A stretch of 64,000 bases of DNA from Miscanthus floridulus (GCF_019320115.1 NC_089581.1:93370802-93434801); one strand, 5' to 3'; positions 21,127 to 34,116 are shown, counted from the first letter of the stretch. The notes: generated from the letters alone by a model not told the origin. Translations and numbers: made by a program.

Positions 21127-24100
21127 GTGGTCGCCACCATCTTTTGGGGCCTCACCTCCACTGAGGGTAGAAGAGAACGGAAGCTCACCGCACGGCGAGT
21201 GCTCTTTGTCACTATAGAAGATGCCACCACCAACCCTAGCTATCGCCCATGGTCTGAGGTCCCCATCACCTTCAACAGGGCCGACCAGTGGGTGAATATT
21301 CCCTACACAGGGCGTTTCCCCCTTGTCCTCAACGCAACCGTACAGAAGGTGCTCTTTAGAAAAGTGCTCGTCGACGGTGGGAGCGCTCTAAATCTCCTCT
21401 TCATCGGAGCCCTAAAAGAGCTAGGCCTTGGTTTGTTAGATCTCACACCCTCCGACTCCTCCTTTTGGGGTGTGGTACCTAGTAGGGCCTCCAAACCACT
21501 TGGAGAGATTACCCTACTAGTATAGTTTGGCACGGCAAGCAACTACCGCGTCGAACACATCAACTTCTACGTCGCCGACTTTGAGACCGCCTACCACGCC
21601 ATACTTGGTCGACCAGCTCTGGCCAAATTCATGGCTATGCTACACTACGCCTGTCTGGTGCTGAAGATGCCTTTGCCTTATGGAGTCTTGGCCCTATGGG
21701 CCAACCTCTCCATTGCCTATGCTTGTGAGATAGAGAGTCTCACCCTCGCCAAAGCTACCGACCTCTCCATCCAAATGGCTAGCATGGTCACCAAAGCCAA
21801 GATAGTGCCTACCAAAGATATGGAGATCCTAGAGCTGGAGCCTCCTCGTGCCTCCACTAAGTCAAAGGAAGTCAAAGAGGTTGGCCTTGGCCTCGATGAC
21901 CCCTCCAAGACTATGAAGATTGGGGATCACCTTGACCCCAAATAGGAAAGCGCGCTCGTCTCCTTCCTATGTGCCAATGCCGATGTGTTTGCTTGGAAAC
22001 CTACAGACATGCCGGGGGTACCACGGGAGAAGATCGAGCACTCATTGAATGTCTCGCTGACCGCCAAACCGATCAAGCAAAAACTCCGCTGATTTGTGAT
22101 AGACAAGAAGGAGGCTATTAGGGTAAAAATAAAATGGCTCTTAGCTGCTGGATTCATAAAAGAAGTGTATCATCTAGATTGGTTAGCAAACCCTATTCTC
22201 ATTCGAAAAAAAGAATAAAGAATGGAGAATGTGTGTTGATTATACTGATCTTAACAAACACTGCCCTAAAGACCCCTTCAGTCTGCCTTGGATAGACGAG
22301 GTTATAGACTCCACCGCTGGCTATGAACTGCTCTCCTTCCTTGACTGTTACTCTGGCTATCACCAAATTTCCCTAAAGGAAGAAGATCAGATCAAGACAT
22401 CGTTCATCACGCCTTTTGGCGCTTACTCGTACACAACTATGTCCTTTGGACTCAAGAACGCCAAAGCAACCTTTCAAAGGGCCATCTAGATGTGCCTTGA
22501 CCAACAGATCAACCACAACATCGAAGCCTACATCGATGATGTGGTCATCAAGACCAAGGCCACTGACAATCTTATCGTCAACCTTGAGGAAACTTTCGCC
22601 AACTTGAACAAGTACCGATGGAAGTTAAACCCTTCAAAGTGCATCTTTGGAGTTCCATCTGGTATACTGCTGGGCTACATTATCAGTGCTCGAGGAATCG
22701 AACCTAACCCTGACAAGGTCTCCGCCATCACCAACATGAAACAGCCAACATGTGTCAAGGATATATAGAAGCTTATAGGCTTCATGGCTTCCTTAAGCCG
22801 CTTCATATCACGCCTCGGTGAAAAATGGCTACCTTTCTTCAAGCTCCTTAAGGCCTCCGAGTGCTTCTCCTGGTCAGAGGAGGCAGACATAGCTTTCGAG
22901 CAGCTCAAGTTGTTCCTAACAAAGCCTTCGATCATGACGGCACCATGACTAGATGAAACTCTACTGATCTACATCGCTGCCACTTCTCATGTCATCAGCA
23001 TAGCTATTATCGTCGAACGCGAGGAAGCCGAGCATGCCTACAAGGTGCAACATCTGGTATACTTCATAAGCAAGGTACTTAATGAGCCCAAAACTTGTTA
23101 TCCTTAGGTACAAAAGCTATTATATGCAATTCTGATTACGTCGCGCAAGCTCTGACACTACTTCGACTACTACAAGATCACTGTGGTCACTGAATTCCCT
23201 CTAGGGGACATTCTCCACAACAAGGAGGCCAACGACCGCATCATCAAGTGGGCTATTGAGCTCGGCACTTACTCCATCGAATTCAGAAGCTGGCCTACCA
23301 TCAAGTCACAGGCGCTTGCTGATTTCATCACTGAGTGGACCGAGATCCAAGAGCCTATCGCTGCCACTTGCCCCAAGCACTAGGTGATGTACTTTGACAG
23401 TGCCCTTAACATCAACGGTGCTAGTGTGGGCATTTTATTCATTACGCCGACCAAGGATAAGCTCTGATATGTTTTCCAGATACACTTTCCGACCTCCAAC
23501 AACGCCGCCAAATATGAAGCATGTCTCCATGGACTCCGTATAGCCATCGAGCTCGGCGTCAAATGCCTCATGGTGTATAGGGATTCCGCACTGGTCATCA
23601 ACCAGCTCAACAAGGACTGGTCTTGCTCTAGCGAGAAGATGGATGCATATTGCTCCAAAATCAGGAAGCTTGAAGGAAAATTTTATGGCATCGAGTACCA
23701 CCACATGGTACGTGACCAAAATCAGCTCACCGACCACTTATCCAAGTTGGTCTCTTCTCACGCCACAATCCCACCAGGGGTCTTCATTCAGGATCTCCTA
23801 GCGCCATCCATCAAAGAAGATAAGGAAGTTCCCCCCACCGAGCAGCTAGTACTTATAGTACCTTCTCCGGCCACCGATTAGAGGGAGCAATTCATCAAGT
23901 ACCTCACCAATGCCAAGGTACCCGCTAACAAGACTGAAACCGAATGCCTAATTCATCGAAGCAAGCATTACGTGCTGGTGGATGACAACTTGATGAGGAA
24001 AAGTGCTAAGGAAGGGATACTGCATAAATGCATTACCTAAGAGGAGGGACTAAATCTAGTTCTCGAAATTCACTCTGGTTCCTATGGCAACCACGTGGCC

Positions 24101-25116
24101 TCGAGAACACTAGTCGGCAAGGCTCTCCGAGCTGGTTTCTATTGGCCCATAGCCATCTCTAATGCAGAAGACCTCGTCTGATGTTGTGAAGGATGCCAAT
24201 TTTTTGCCAAGCAAATACATGTGCCGACGCAAAGAGCTACAAACCATCCCAGCTTCCTGGCCCTTTGCATGCTGGGGACTAGATATGATTGGGCCTTTCA
24301 AGATAGCGCCAGGTGGTTTTGGTACGTATATGTCACCATCGACAAGTTCTCCAAGTGGATTGAATATAAACCGCTCATCTCGGCTACTGCAAAGAAAGCA
24401 GTCGAACTCTTTGAAGATATCATCCATAGATTTGGTCTCCCGAATAGCATCATCACCGACCTCGGAACAACATTTACTGGCCATCACTTTTGGGACTTCT
24501 ACGAAGACCGTTGCATCTCCATCAAATATGTCTCCGTTGCCCATCCTAGAGCCAATGGCCAGGTCGAACGGGCGAATGGCATGATCCTTGATGCCCTCAA
24601 AAGGCGACTATATCAAAAAAAAGAAAAGCACCCGGGTAGATGGCTCAAGGAGTTACCAGCTGTAGTCTGGGGACTACGTACTCAAGCTAGTTGCAGCACT
24701 GGCATGACTCCATACTTCTTGGTCTACATCTCAGAAGCCATACTACCAGTGGACATTGCCTTCCAAGCACCTAGGGTGGAAAACTATGATGAAGAGTAGG
24801 CCACAGCTATTCGGATAGAGGACGTCGATAGGGCCGAGGAAGAACACCTAATCACATGTGTCCGCATAGCTAAATATCTGGAAGGCTTGCGGAGGTACTA
24901 CAACTGAAACATCAAAGGTCATTCATTTGCTGTCGGCGATCTCGTTCTCTGTAGAAAACAAAAACTGAAGGGATGCACAAGCTCTCTTGCCCTTGGGAAG
25001 GGCCTTACATCGTCAAAGAGGTTACCCGACCAGGGTCTTATCACCTAAGTGACTTAGAAGGAATTGATGTTCCCAACTCGTGGCACATCGAACACCTTAT
25101 ATGTTTCTATCCTTGA
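21127..25116 (+). pseudogene. pol: RT-B pol: protease, RT, RNase H, integrase (decayed)
   Basis: Protease motif VLVDGGSALNLLF near 21367. RT from about 22010, with VDYTDLNKHCPKD near 22232 and the active-site variant YIDD near 22530. RNase H around 23385-23770 has MYFDSA in place of the usual DGS and SNNAAKYEA. Integrase from about 24050 has a His/Cys site, a D-D-E core with ITDLGTTFTG near 24460 and NGQVERANG near 24555, and a C-terminal tail ending TGA at 25114. Two compensating frameshifts hit the integrase core between about 24200 and 24330. Numerous stops interrupt the frame (for example 21523, 21943, 22487, 22766). Order and lengths fit a once complete Ty3/gypsy polyprotein. Confidence 0.9.
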
Positions 25117-25276
25117 AATGCTCTAGATATATACTCTCCACCTTTATGTTGAATAAAGTTTTGGTCTCCATAACTTGTCTCCATTTTGTCTCTATTGTGG
25201 TTTAACATCCACTTGCAGTCGTCGAGCTCTATGATACTTCATAACAAACTCCAATTCAAAATCGCCAAAACTACGC

Positions 25277-25545
25277 TGACCATGTTCCTCCAAATCTCCA
25301 GCGTTATCGCCGAACCGTTTTCTCCAAAATCGTTGAACGATTTCTCCAAAACGCCGACGCATTATCGCCAAAAATTATTGAATAAGTTTTCGCCACAATC
25401 ATCGAACACATTTTCTCCAAATCACCGAACACATTTTCTCCAAAGTGCCGAATACATTTCCTCCAACTCGCCAATGTATTTCGCCACACGTTCTCTCCAA
25501 AAACGCCGAACACTTTACTCCAAATCTACAAAGATATTTCACCGA
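25277..25545 (+). repeat. Degenerate short repeat array downstream of RT-B pol
   Basis: About ten imperfect units of 20-30 bases are built on TTCTCCAAAxCGCCGAACACA. No coding resemblance. Confidence 0.65.
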
Positions 25546-25570
25546 TCGGAGAGCAGCATACTTTCTTTTC

Positions 25571-26070
25571 TATTCTTTTCGGAGAAGACCAAGTCTCCGA
25601 TCTCTCCCTACACGTGCCACGGGCTCCACGCTCTGCGTTATGGGTGTTCGGCTGCGGTCCCTTGGTCACACCTATTCCTCCTACACATCCATGGGCTCCG
25701 CGCTCGACGTTATGGACTATGGGCTAGCCAAGGCTGAGAGTTCAGCACAGAACTAAATGCTCGGATGCCGCTTATACTACCTATATCTCCAAGTTATTTT
25801 GAAAACTGCCAAGCAAAACATATCCCGCCCTATTCTATTTGGAGAAGACCTAGTCTCTGATCTCTCCCTACATGTGTCATGGGCTCCGTGCTCTACGTTA
25901 TGGGTGGTCGGCTGTGGTTCCTTGGTCACGCCTGTCCCTCCTACACGTGCATGGGCTCCGCGCTCAACGTTATGGACTATGGGCTAGCTGAGGCCATAGG
26001 GGTCAGTGGCAAACTAACTGCTCAAACTCCACTTACACTCCTGATAAATATGTCATGTTCAAAACTATGA
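25571..26070 (+). repeat. Tandem duplication of ~260 bases in RT-B
   Basis: GGAGAAGACC at 25581 and 25841 starts matching segments that both include GACTATGGGCTAGC and end in a region of CTAAxTGCTC. The offset is 260 bases. No gene. Confidence 0.75.
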
Positions 26071-26207
26071 AGATCTTTTTGCCGAAATACAATTTAACCG
26101 AATACACATGCACCTTATAACATTTATCGTATACATGAGTGTTTTTTGCGCTTTTGCGTGTTCTAACTACACCGTCCAGATGTTATAGATGATAATCTCC
26201 AAGCCAG

Positions 26208-29200
26208 TCACCGCGCACCGTTTTCATCATCCATCTCACCAAACAAGTCTATATCACTAGCCAGCTTCTTCGTTGCGTCCTCCACCTCATCCTCCAGCTG
26301 CTAGGTCTCCGCATCGCCTAGTCCTTTGGTGAACCCACCCCCTATCGATTGAAAGTCGATAGTTGGGTAATGGGACTGAACCACCATGAGGACATGAGTA
26401 GCGACGGACATAATGGCATCGTGGTTGAAGTTCTTGAAGTTCTCCCACGCTACCTTGCACCTCTGGATGATGGTGTCTGAATGTTGCCGCCTACCATCGG
26501 GCTGAGTAGCCGTTTCCAGGTCGATGCAGTCAAGCACGGGCTTAATTGCGGCAACTACAGCGTTGAAGTTCTCCCTTTGGGTCTTGGCCTCCTACACCAG
26601 CACATCAAACTATGCCTTGGCTTTATGATGGTAGCCTACCTGTGTTGCAATGTTCCATCATACAAGGAAGCTACTTCAACAGTAGTTCCGACTAGGAGGT
26701 ATTCACCTTTCAGCTCCTCGACCAATTTGTCTGCTCGTTCTGACTCCTTTGCCTTCTCCTAGTGAAGTTGTTTGATGGCCTAGCGTAGTTGGCCAAGCTC
26801 TGCATGTTTCTCTACAAGCACAACAATTAACATAAAAAATATGGCTATTCAGCAATGCAAAAGTACATTCATCGATATACCATATCTACTTTCTACTCGG
26901 ATACACTTTTAAGTTGTTCGGATTTCTTCTCCAATTGCTCGGAGGCACTCCTTAGTTGGCCGGAGACAACGGCCATTTGTTTAGACTAGCTCCGCACCTG
27001 CTCGGACACAGTCGCTAGTTTTTTGGTCAGGACCCCCTTCTGGTATTCTAGGTCTCGCACGTTGGACTCTGTAAGGTCTCTTTCGCGTCGGACCCTCTGG
27101 ATATTTCTCTCTAAGAGGTTCATTGCCTCTTTGAGTTTTTCGTTCTCCTCAGCAAGGGGCTCTATTTGCTTTATCATCTAGCGGCACTGCTCGACAATCC
27201 GAGTTATCTCCTATGCATGCACAATGACAACGTCGAAATCCAATTCCTAACATCAAATCCGAGTTATCTCGATGTTCTTCATGCTCGATCTCCTCCACCT
27301 TGTCATCTTCTACTGCAGCTGGAGGCACTGCCTAGGGGCTCAATGGTCAGATGGTGGGTCTGACCATGCCCTCTAATGCCTCAAGGGGTGCTATCTGGTC
27401 CTTCAGCATCGCAAGATTTCCACTCTAGATCTCGGCATGATGCCTGATACTACAACTTCAACTCCCGAGGACCCGGTGGTGCCCGCCATTGCCAAGGGGC
27501 TATCGCTGACTCGTTCGCCATTGACAATAACTGTTCGCCGCCACCAAGTCCGCTAACAGCAGTGATCGGCTCCCCCATGTGCTGCCGAGCACCTGGGGAC
27601 TCCGAGATGGGGTCCACTGGCATCTCCTCTGTCCTGGGGCTAGCCTTTGGCTACTGCTCAGTCTAGATGGGCAAGGTTGGATCCGTCGTGCGCCTTGCAC
27701 TGCATCCAAATAGTTCAATACCACAAAAAGTTAAGAAACTACAGCAAAGTAACTTCAATACAGGGATACTTACGGCTTGGTCTGCTAGTTCAATTTCTTG
27801 AACCGGCGGTGCCTACCCGAGCCCCCAGGAGCAGCCATCAGGTCGACTCCCATGCTCTGCGGGGGAGGTCTCGGCTCCTCGGTTGACCTCTTTTCTGCCT
27901 GCCACTCTAGGGCCCTCTCCGCCTGCTGCTCTGGGTTCGCCTCCGCTTGTTGCTCGGGGACTTCCGTCACCTACCTCGCAGGGACTCTCATCGTCTGCTA
28001 TGCGGGAACTTCCCTCGCCCACTGCTCGGGGACTCCCCTCATCTATGGTTCTGGGACTTCTCCGCCTTCTCCAGATTGATTCCCCAAGCGTGTGCATTGT
28101 GGTGGCTCCTTCATGCTCGGTGGAGGAGCCATTAGAACTTCATCGTTGTTAGACCAATCGAACACTGTGGTCCTTCACATTCAAGTGGTCTGATCATCGT
28201 CAAGCGAGATGTCGCCTGGTTTGCGGGGAGCAGCAGCCGCCGTCTTCCTCTTCTTCTGAGCTGGCTCGTCCACCGCTACCCTCTTTCCCTAAGTTTTCTC
28301 TGACACCGGGGGAGGACTCTCCGTCCGACCAACATCCATACCCCTAGACTCCAAAGAAACACCGACAAAACTTTCTTCAGGTTGAGCTAGTGGTCGTACA
28401 TCCACTACTGGCAGACAATCGCCTCTTGGCACGCCCGAGAAGTACACAGCCCTATCCTACGAGTGCATCTTCACATGAGTGAATTAGTATACTACTCGGC
28501 AATGACAATAGAAAAAAGTTTCTCAAAAACACACAGCTATGATATTTACCTAAGGAGGTAGATTTTTGCAGTTGAAGGGCTTTGTATACATTGACAAGCT
28601 AAATGAGGCAAGCGGAGTGAATAGCTCTACAGTCCGCTCTTCAACAACGTTCCTCGACAGTATCTCTGGCCTCTCCCGGGTACCGATCTCCCCTTTGAAC
28701 TCAAAGCCTGGGTGCGCTCTCTCCTTATAGGGCTAAATGCAGCACACTATGAAACTCGCTGCTACCAATCCGTCATTGGTCCTTATGCCCTTTATTAAGC
28801 CAAGGAGTTCCTTCACTTGCTCCATATCATTGCTGCTCGGCGTCTCCAACCAACTCCTCTGGTTCTCCGGGATGTGGTCAATGTCACAGCGGATTGCTGG
28901 GTGGCTTTGTCTCATGTAGAACCACCTGGCATTCCACCCGTTCAGTGACATGTTCAGTGGCACAGTAAGGTACTCGCCCACCATCCCATCGCGCAACTAG
29001 AGGTACACCCCACTGACCACTTTGGAACCAGGGCCGCCTCTCTTCTTTAGCCTGAACAGGTGACGGAAGAGGTTGAAGTGGGGTAGGATTCCAAGATATG
29101 CCTCATAGAAATGGATGAAGATTGAGATGTGAAGAATGGTGTTGGGATGGAGGTTGCATAGACTAACCATCCAGAGCTCTAATAGATCCCTTAGGAATGG

Positions 29201-29461
29201 ATGAACAAGGAATCCCAACCCGCACCAGAAATAATCCTCGAATACCACTGCTTCGTCAGTATGAGGCATCGAAAAGGACTCATCGAGGTTCGGCCGCCAT
29301 CCGGTGGTGGCATAGTCAGGGAGAACGCCAGCTTCCACCAGTCTGTTCAGCTTCACCTCTCCCATTCATGATGGCACCCACTTGTCGTCACATCGGGCGC
29401 CGGCGCTCACTTTCTTGGGGTTTGTTTTCTTTGATTTGGCCGCTCCCTTCTTCGGCGCCAT
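26208..29461 (-). pseudogene. PF04195-type accessory protein with coiled coil (antisense to gag-pol), decayed
   Basis: Start ATG at 29461 (MAPKKGAAKSKK, a basic N-terminus). A TGA at 29366 interrupts the frame, then the conserved block follows: DEAVVFEDYFWCGLGF, HPFLRDLLELW, HFNLFRHLFRL and WNARWFYMRQSHPAIRCD. This is a different branch of the PF04195 family from RT-A's gene. A TAG at 28994, a likely intron near 28555-28470 and a basic KKRKT-like patch near 28245 follow. A Glu/Lys coiled coil is at 27180-26890, and the acidic end LFGEMDDENGAR stops at TGA 26208. Several further stops and unresolved introns make the middle uncertain. It sits between pol and the 3' LTR on the opposite strand. 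Confidence 0.72.
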
Positions 29462-29587
29462 CTCTCATATCTGATTAGGGTTTGGCGGTGGCTGCAAGTG
29501 CGAATGTGAAATTGGAAATGGGAGGACTATGGAGGAAGATGAAATGGCAAAGTAGCAAAGGTGGAAACTTGGGATGTGGTAGCATAG

Positions 29588-29595
29588 TTATAAAG
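29588..29595 (-). promoter_or_regulatory. Possible TATA box of RT-B accessory gene
   Basis: The minus strand reads CTTTATAA, about 130 bases upstream of the accessory ATG. The match is weaker than in RT-A. Confidence 0.35.
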
Positions 29596-30469
29596 CACTT
29601 TCCCCACCTCTTCATAGTTAAGGGTTTTTGGGAAACTGTTCCTGCGATTTGCGCCTCTTTGAATCCTCTGCAACAGCAAGGTGGGCCATAACCTAGGCTT
29701 CTGCGCAACCACAGCCCACGTCGCCCATTTATCGCCACCATCAGTTGCTACTCGCTGAATAATCACTGACTTCTTCGCCATTTATTGAGGCTTAGTAATC
29801 ATCACTATACAGCCATTACTCCGGTTTTTTCTCCATGGTTTGATTTCTCTGATATCTCTACTTGTAGCTCATGGACTGTTGCCTGCTCGGCTGGTCTTTA
29901 ACGGTTTCTCTGTTTCTGACCCTGGCACCATGTGACTGCGTCACCTACTGTCAGGCTCAGGGACTAAGTGGGCACACTTCACCTTGTAGTGACTGTGCTT
30001 TATCTCTTTTTGGGGCCACGCCCGGGGACTAGCTGCCTGCTCGGCTGGTCTTCTACTATTATTCTACTTTCTGACCCTAGCACCACATGACTACATCATC
30101 TACTATTAGGCTCGAGGACTAAGTGGGCACACTTCACCTCATGGTGAATGTGTGGGATTTTTTCTCGAAGACTACATGTCTCTTGAAGAAGATTGACTAC
30201 TCCTCTCATGGTCGGACTATAAGTGGGCACACTTGGTCCACTACGAGGAAATTTTCAATTCTAAACTTGAGCTCCTTACACCCTTATGGCAAGCCATGCT
30301 TGGATCTTACTGCTCGGCTATGGTCCTCGCTGCTCACAACTGCTCGCTACTGCTTGGTAACTCATCATGGTGGTCGGACCATGAGTTTGGCTACTTAGCT
30401 TTGTTTGCACCTGCTCAGACAAGCACATGACGGCGTTGTTCAATGGGTACAAGGCGCTCGGGGACTAGC
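29596..30469. other. Non-coding spacer before RT-B 3' LTR, with ~154-base repeats
   Basis: TGCCTGCTCGGCTGGTCTT starts near 29880 and 30034, and AAGTGGGCACACTT recurs at 29966, 30121 and 30221. That gives two full units and part of a third. The purine-rich CTCGGGGACTAGC ends directly at the 3' LTR and is the probable polypurine tract; its near-copy CCGGGGACTAGC is at 30022. Confidence 0.65.
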
Positions 30470-30941
30470 TATGGGGGGTACAACCCTGGATACCCATGGT
30501 AGACCACATGGGCTATGCCTTAGGGGTGGCCTAGCCCACAAAACAAAGCCTTGCAGGGCACAATCCTGGTTGGTGCCTTCCGCAAGACATCTGGAAGATA
30601 TCCTACAGATACTACAAGATCTGTTATGATATGTATGATCCCAAGATTCCTATAATCAGTTATTACTTTCTGGTTATCTCTCAGATCTAACCGACTTATA
30701 ACCCTACTCCCCAGACTATATAAGGCGGACATGGACCCCCTCCAAACACACGCAATATCATACGATAGCTAATACAAACCAATAGACCATAGGAGTATGA
30801 TATTACGTCATACTGATGGCCTAAACCTATCTAACTTGTGTCTCTCTGTTGCCTTCTTGTTCTTGATCTCATGCTCCCCTACCGATCAATCTACCTTCAT
30901 GGGATACCCCTTGGAGCACTACCGACGATATTCTGTCGACA
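30470..30941 (+). repeat. RT-B 3' LTR
   Basis: Starts TATGGGGGGTAC (terminal TG changed to TA) and ends GTCGACA. Followed by the GTGAC duplication. Confidence 0.92.
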
Positions 30942-32047
30942 GTGACGATCCCCATGGTGGCACCATGATTGGCGGCTCAAGAGCTCGCCGTTATAGCACT
31001 CTAGTGCACCAAACATGACAAGAAGGGGACAAGGAGGTTTGGGAGCTCACCGCGAGTTGGATGGAAGGGATCGCATCGTTCGAGAAGGTTCCAAAGGGGT
31101 GGGTCGATGATGGTGGTGGCTAGAGAGAGAGAACAAGGCATGGGTGAGTGAAATCCAAGCATGGGGTTACCAAAATGAAGAATTTAAGGTACCTACAGAT
31201 GCGGGGGAGTATGGTGGAGCTCCGAGGCACATCGACGTCAAGGATTGGGGCGCTGGTACGATGAATTGCGAGCGGTGGTGAGAGCATGAGCACGGATGGG
31301 AAAATAGAGAGGGAGGGGGTCTGGCTTAGATTTTGTAGGAGGCTAGGCGCTGTGGTAGAAGGAAGGGAGTGGGAGGCGGCAATTTTGGATGCCTTCCAAG
31401 TGGGCGCGGTGGCTTGTCGTGCATGGCATGTGCCATTGCCTAGGCCTAGGAAGGAAAGGAGTGTGGGGTAGAAGGGAGCGTGGTCGACTGACGAGTGGGG
31501 CCAGCGACACAGTGAGAGGGAGGAGGGAATGAAGCACGTGTGGGCACAACCATTGCGGGGAGGGCCAAAGTGGGACATGGTGCCAAGATGGGCCACGCGG
31601 TGAGCAGGCACGCGCGAAAAGGGAAGGTGCGGAGCGACGGCGCAAGCTAGGCTGCTGAGTAGCCCGAAGCTGGTTCCGACGTGGGAGAAGAAAAAAGAAG
31701 AGTTGGGCTAGAAAGGAGGAAAGGAGCAGGCCATGGGGGAGAGGAAGCATGGGTCTTTGGGCCAAAATGACAGAGGAGGTCTTTCTTCTTTTTATTTTGT
31801 TTTCTTTTATTTCAAAGCACTTTTCAAACTCATTTCAAAAGCATTTAAATTTGTTTTGAATTTTGATCAAAACCACACATCACAATAAATAAAATGCAAC
31901 AGCATGTATGCTCACACATGTTACTACCTTATGATAAATTTTAATTTAATGAAAAATTATTATTTGCTATGTTTTGATGAGCACCAAATATTCATAATTA
32001 AATCATCCTAGCTATATTTTCAAAGGAGCAAATTTTAGGGTGTTACA
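30942..32047 (-). repeat. RT-C left LTR, fragment 3 of 3
   Basis: Resumes at GTGAC and aligns with 38735-39864, ending GGGTGTTACA. No gene; long frames at 31120-31765 are not kept in the other LTR copy. Confidence 0.9.
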
Positions 32048-32061
32048 ATTCTACCCCCCTT
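32048..32061 (-). promoter_or_regulatory. Polypurine tract of RT-C
   Basis: The minus strand reads AAGGGGGGTAGAAT directly before the LTR start, the standard plus-strand primer position. Confidence 0.75.
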
Positions 32062-32381
32062 AAGATGAATCTCATCCCGAGATTCAAAAAAGGCTAGGGA
32101 CAAGGCAGGGAGACAGAACTAAGAATAGAACTCAGATAAACATTCGAACATCTAAACTTGCATTGTAAACCAGCTTAACAAGTTACACATGTCTCATCTC
32201 CAAAGCTCAACAACAAAAAGATTTGGCTGCATGGACTACCCCCTTACGTTGAGGGATACAATTGTCTTGAATACAGAAACTTTAAACTCAAGGGCATAAC
32301 CAAACTTCATATGACACCCTGGGTGTTTTTTTTGTCTTTCTTGACTATCCAAAGCCCATCTTGACTTCTAACATGATTGTG

Positions 32382-34116
32382 TTACACCTCAAAGAGATGA
32401 GGAAAATCTATCTTCATTTGTCCTCATTTTCCCAATTTGCATCTTCCTCTAATTGGTTACTCCATTGAACTTTACACACTTTAAGCACTCTTCCCATAAG
32501 AGTTCCCTAGGCTCTTTCTAAGATCCTAACAAGATAATCATCATAAGTATGATCATCTATCGGATAGAGCTCCTCCAAGGGTGTTTGTTCCTCTACACCA
32601 TCATCTAGAAACTCATAGTCCTCTTTACTATCCTCAGTGTTCACACCTTCTAATAGATCATTCCCATTGTCATATTCCTCAGGTGAAGGTTGAATACCCT
32701 CATACTTGATTCTTTCTCCTAACGGTGTGGTTACAAGCACCGAACGCTAGGCATACTTCATCACTCCTTTACATGTAGACATACATCCCATTCCAAGAAT
32801 AACATCAATGTTCAATAACTCTAATACAATAAGGTTTGCTTCAAATTTTACCCCCTTTATGTCAAGACTAACTCCTGGGCATATGTGGCTTGCCTTCATT
32901 TCTCCTCCTAGGGACTTAACTATCACTAGTTTCCTCATTGGAAGCATAGTTATCTTATGATCTTTTACATATACACTAGAGATAAACGAATGTGATGCAC
33001 TGGGGTCAAACATCACCATAGTAGTGGCTAAGCTTACTACAATCAAACCATAAATGACCTCCTTAGCTCCATGAGTGGTAATCATATCCACATTGTTCAA
33101 ACTTCCAAATATGTAATTTCGCTTTAACTTTTTTCCATGCACCTACTTCCTATGGACATTTTATTCTAGCTCTTGTTGCTATTGATTCTGGCCTTGATTG
33201 TTTTCGACAAACTTCTTGAGATAATTGTTCTCATAATGTTCAATCTCACCACAATCATAACATTTCTCACTAGTAGGTGTATTTGTCTTCATGAAGGTGA
33301 TAGTGGGAGATGACAAATATGGCTCTTGAGAGCTAACCTGTTGCACTTCATCATCGGGTTGTTGATACTGATTCTGATCTATACTCTCAAGTAGATTCAT
33401 AGGATGTGACTAATATTTTGGTTGCATAGCGAACTGAGGATGAGTATTTCTTAACTGGCATTGAAGATCACATTTTCTCTTCTTCTCTTCCCTCTGTCGA
33501 TGTAGTTGCAAATCATCATTCAGTCCTTTCAAAAAGCTTTTCTGTTTCTTAGCATCACTATCTACCTCTCTTGGAGCATAGCATGACAATTGAGTGAAAC
33601 AATTATGATACTCACACACTAATATGGATCCTTGCTTGAGAGCCTAAACTCATCTTGCTTGAGTTCTACCTCACCTACGGGAATGTGGTACGTCTTGAAA
33701 TTCTCCATGAATTCCTATTAGGTGATTTGTCCAGCATTGTTGGGATGTCCATACTGGTTGGAGTCCCACCAGTCTTGTGCTGCACCCTAAAGTTGGTCAG
33801 ATGCAAAAAGCACCTTCTCCTGGTCATCACAATGGGCTATGTCCAGTTGTCGCTCCATAGCTCTAAGCCAGTCATCAGCTTCTAGTGGGTCGCTTGCATG
33901 AGATAATGTCGGTGGGTGTCCCATCAGAAATTCACCATGCTTGTCAATAGGTGGTGTTTAATGTGGATTGTTCAACACACTCTGAGTAGTGGTCTATAAT
34001 AGCTGAGTCTACGTCATCAAAGCTTGATCTATAGTTGGGGGACTTGATGGCGATGGATTAGAGGTGGGAACATTCCTTCCAACATCTTGTGAAGCACTTC
34101 TCCTAGTAGAGGCCAT
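32382..34116 (-). pseudogene. RT-C gag-protease joined directly to chromodomain; RT, RNase H and integrase deleted
   Basis: ATG at 34116 (MASTRRSASQDVG). Gag core: DWLRAMERQL, then the AAQDWW block near 33790 and CEYHNCFTQLSCYAPREVD near 33615. Zinc knuckle CYDCGEIEHYENNY near 33255 has its last Cys changed to Tyr. Protease is at about 33045-32760, with FDPSASHSFI where the family has D-x-G. About 60 residues on, near 32590, the frame runs into a chromodomain-like end (VLKVCKVQW, then EEDANWENED) that stops at TAA 32382. In complete Tekay-type elements the chromodomain ends the integrase, so the whole RT-RH-IN core is gone. Lesions: one-base deletion near 33640, a frameshift near 32410 and several TAG stops. 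Confidence 0.8.

Larger units (their letters stand above)
18332..30941 (+). mobile_element. RT-B: Ty3/gypsy (Tat-lineage type) retrotransposon with antisense accessory gene
   Basis: LTRs of 473 and 472 bases (18332-18804, 30470-30941) are flanked by the 5-base duplication GTGAC at 18327-18331 and 30942-30946. The uninterrupted site is at 38735-38740 in RT-C's right LTR. Gag-pol is on the plus strand with many stops and frameshifts. The LTRs differ at about one base in ten by eye, so this copy is clearly older than RT-A. An accessory gene runs on the minus strand between pol and the 3' LTR, as in RT-A. Confidence 0.95.

Noticed and set aside
31120..31765. Long minus-strand frames (163 and 140 codons) rich in Ser/Pro/Leu
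   Set aside because: They lie in the RT-C LTR; the matching frames in the other LTR (38988-39581) are shifted and differ in protein sequence. G/C-rich shadow frames.
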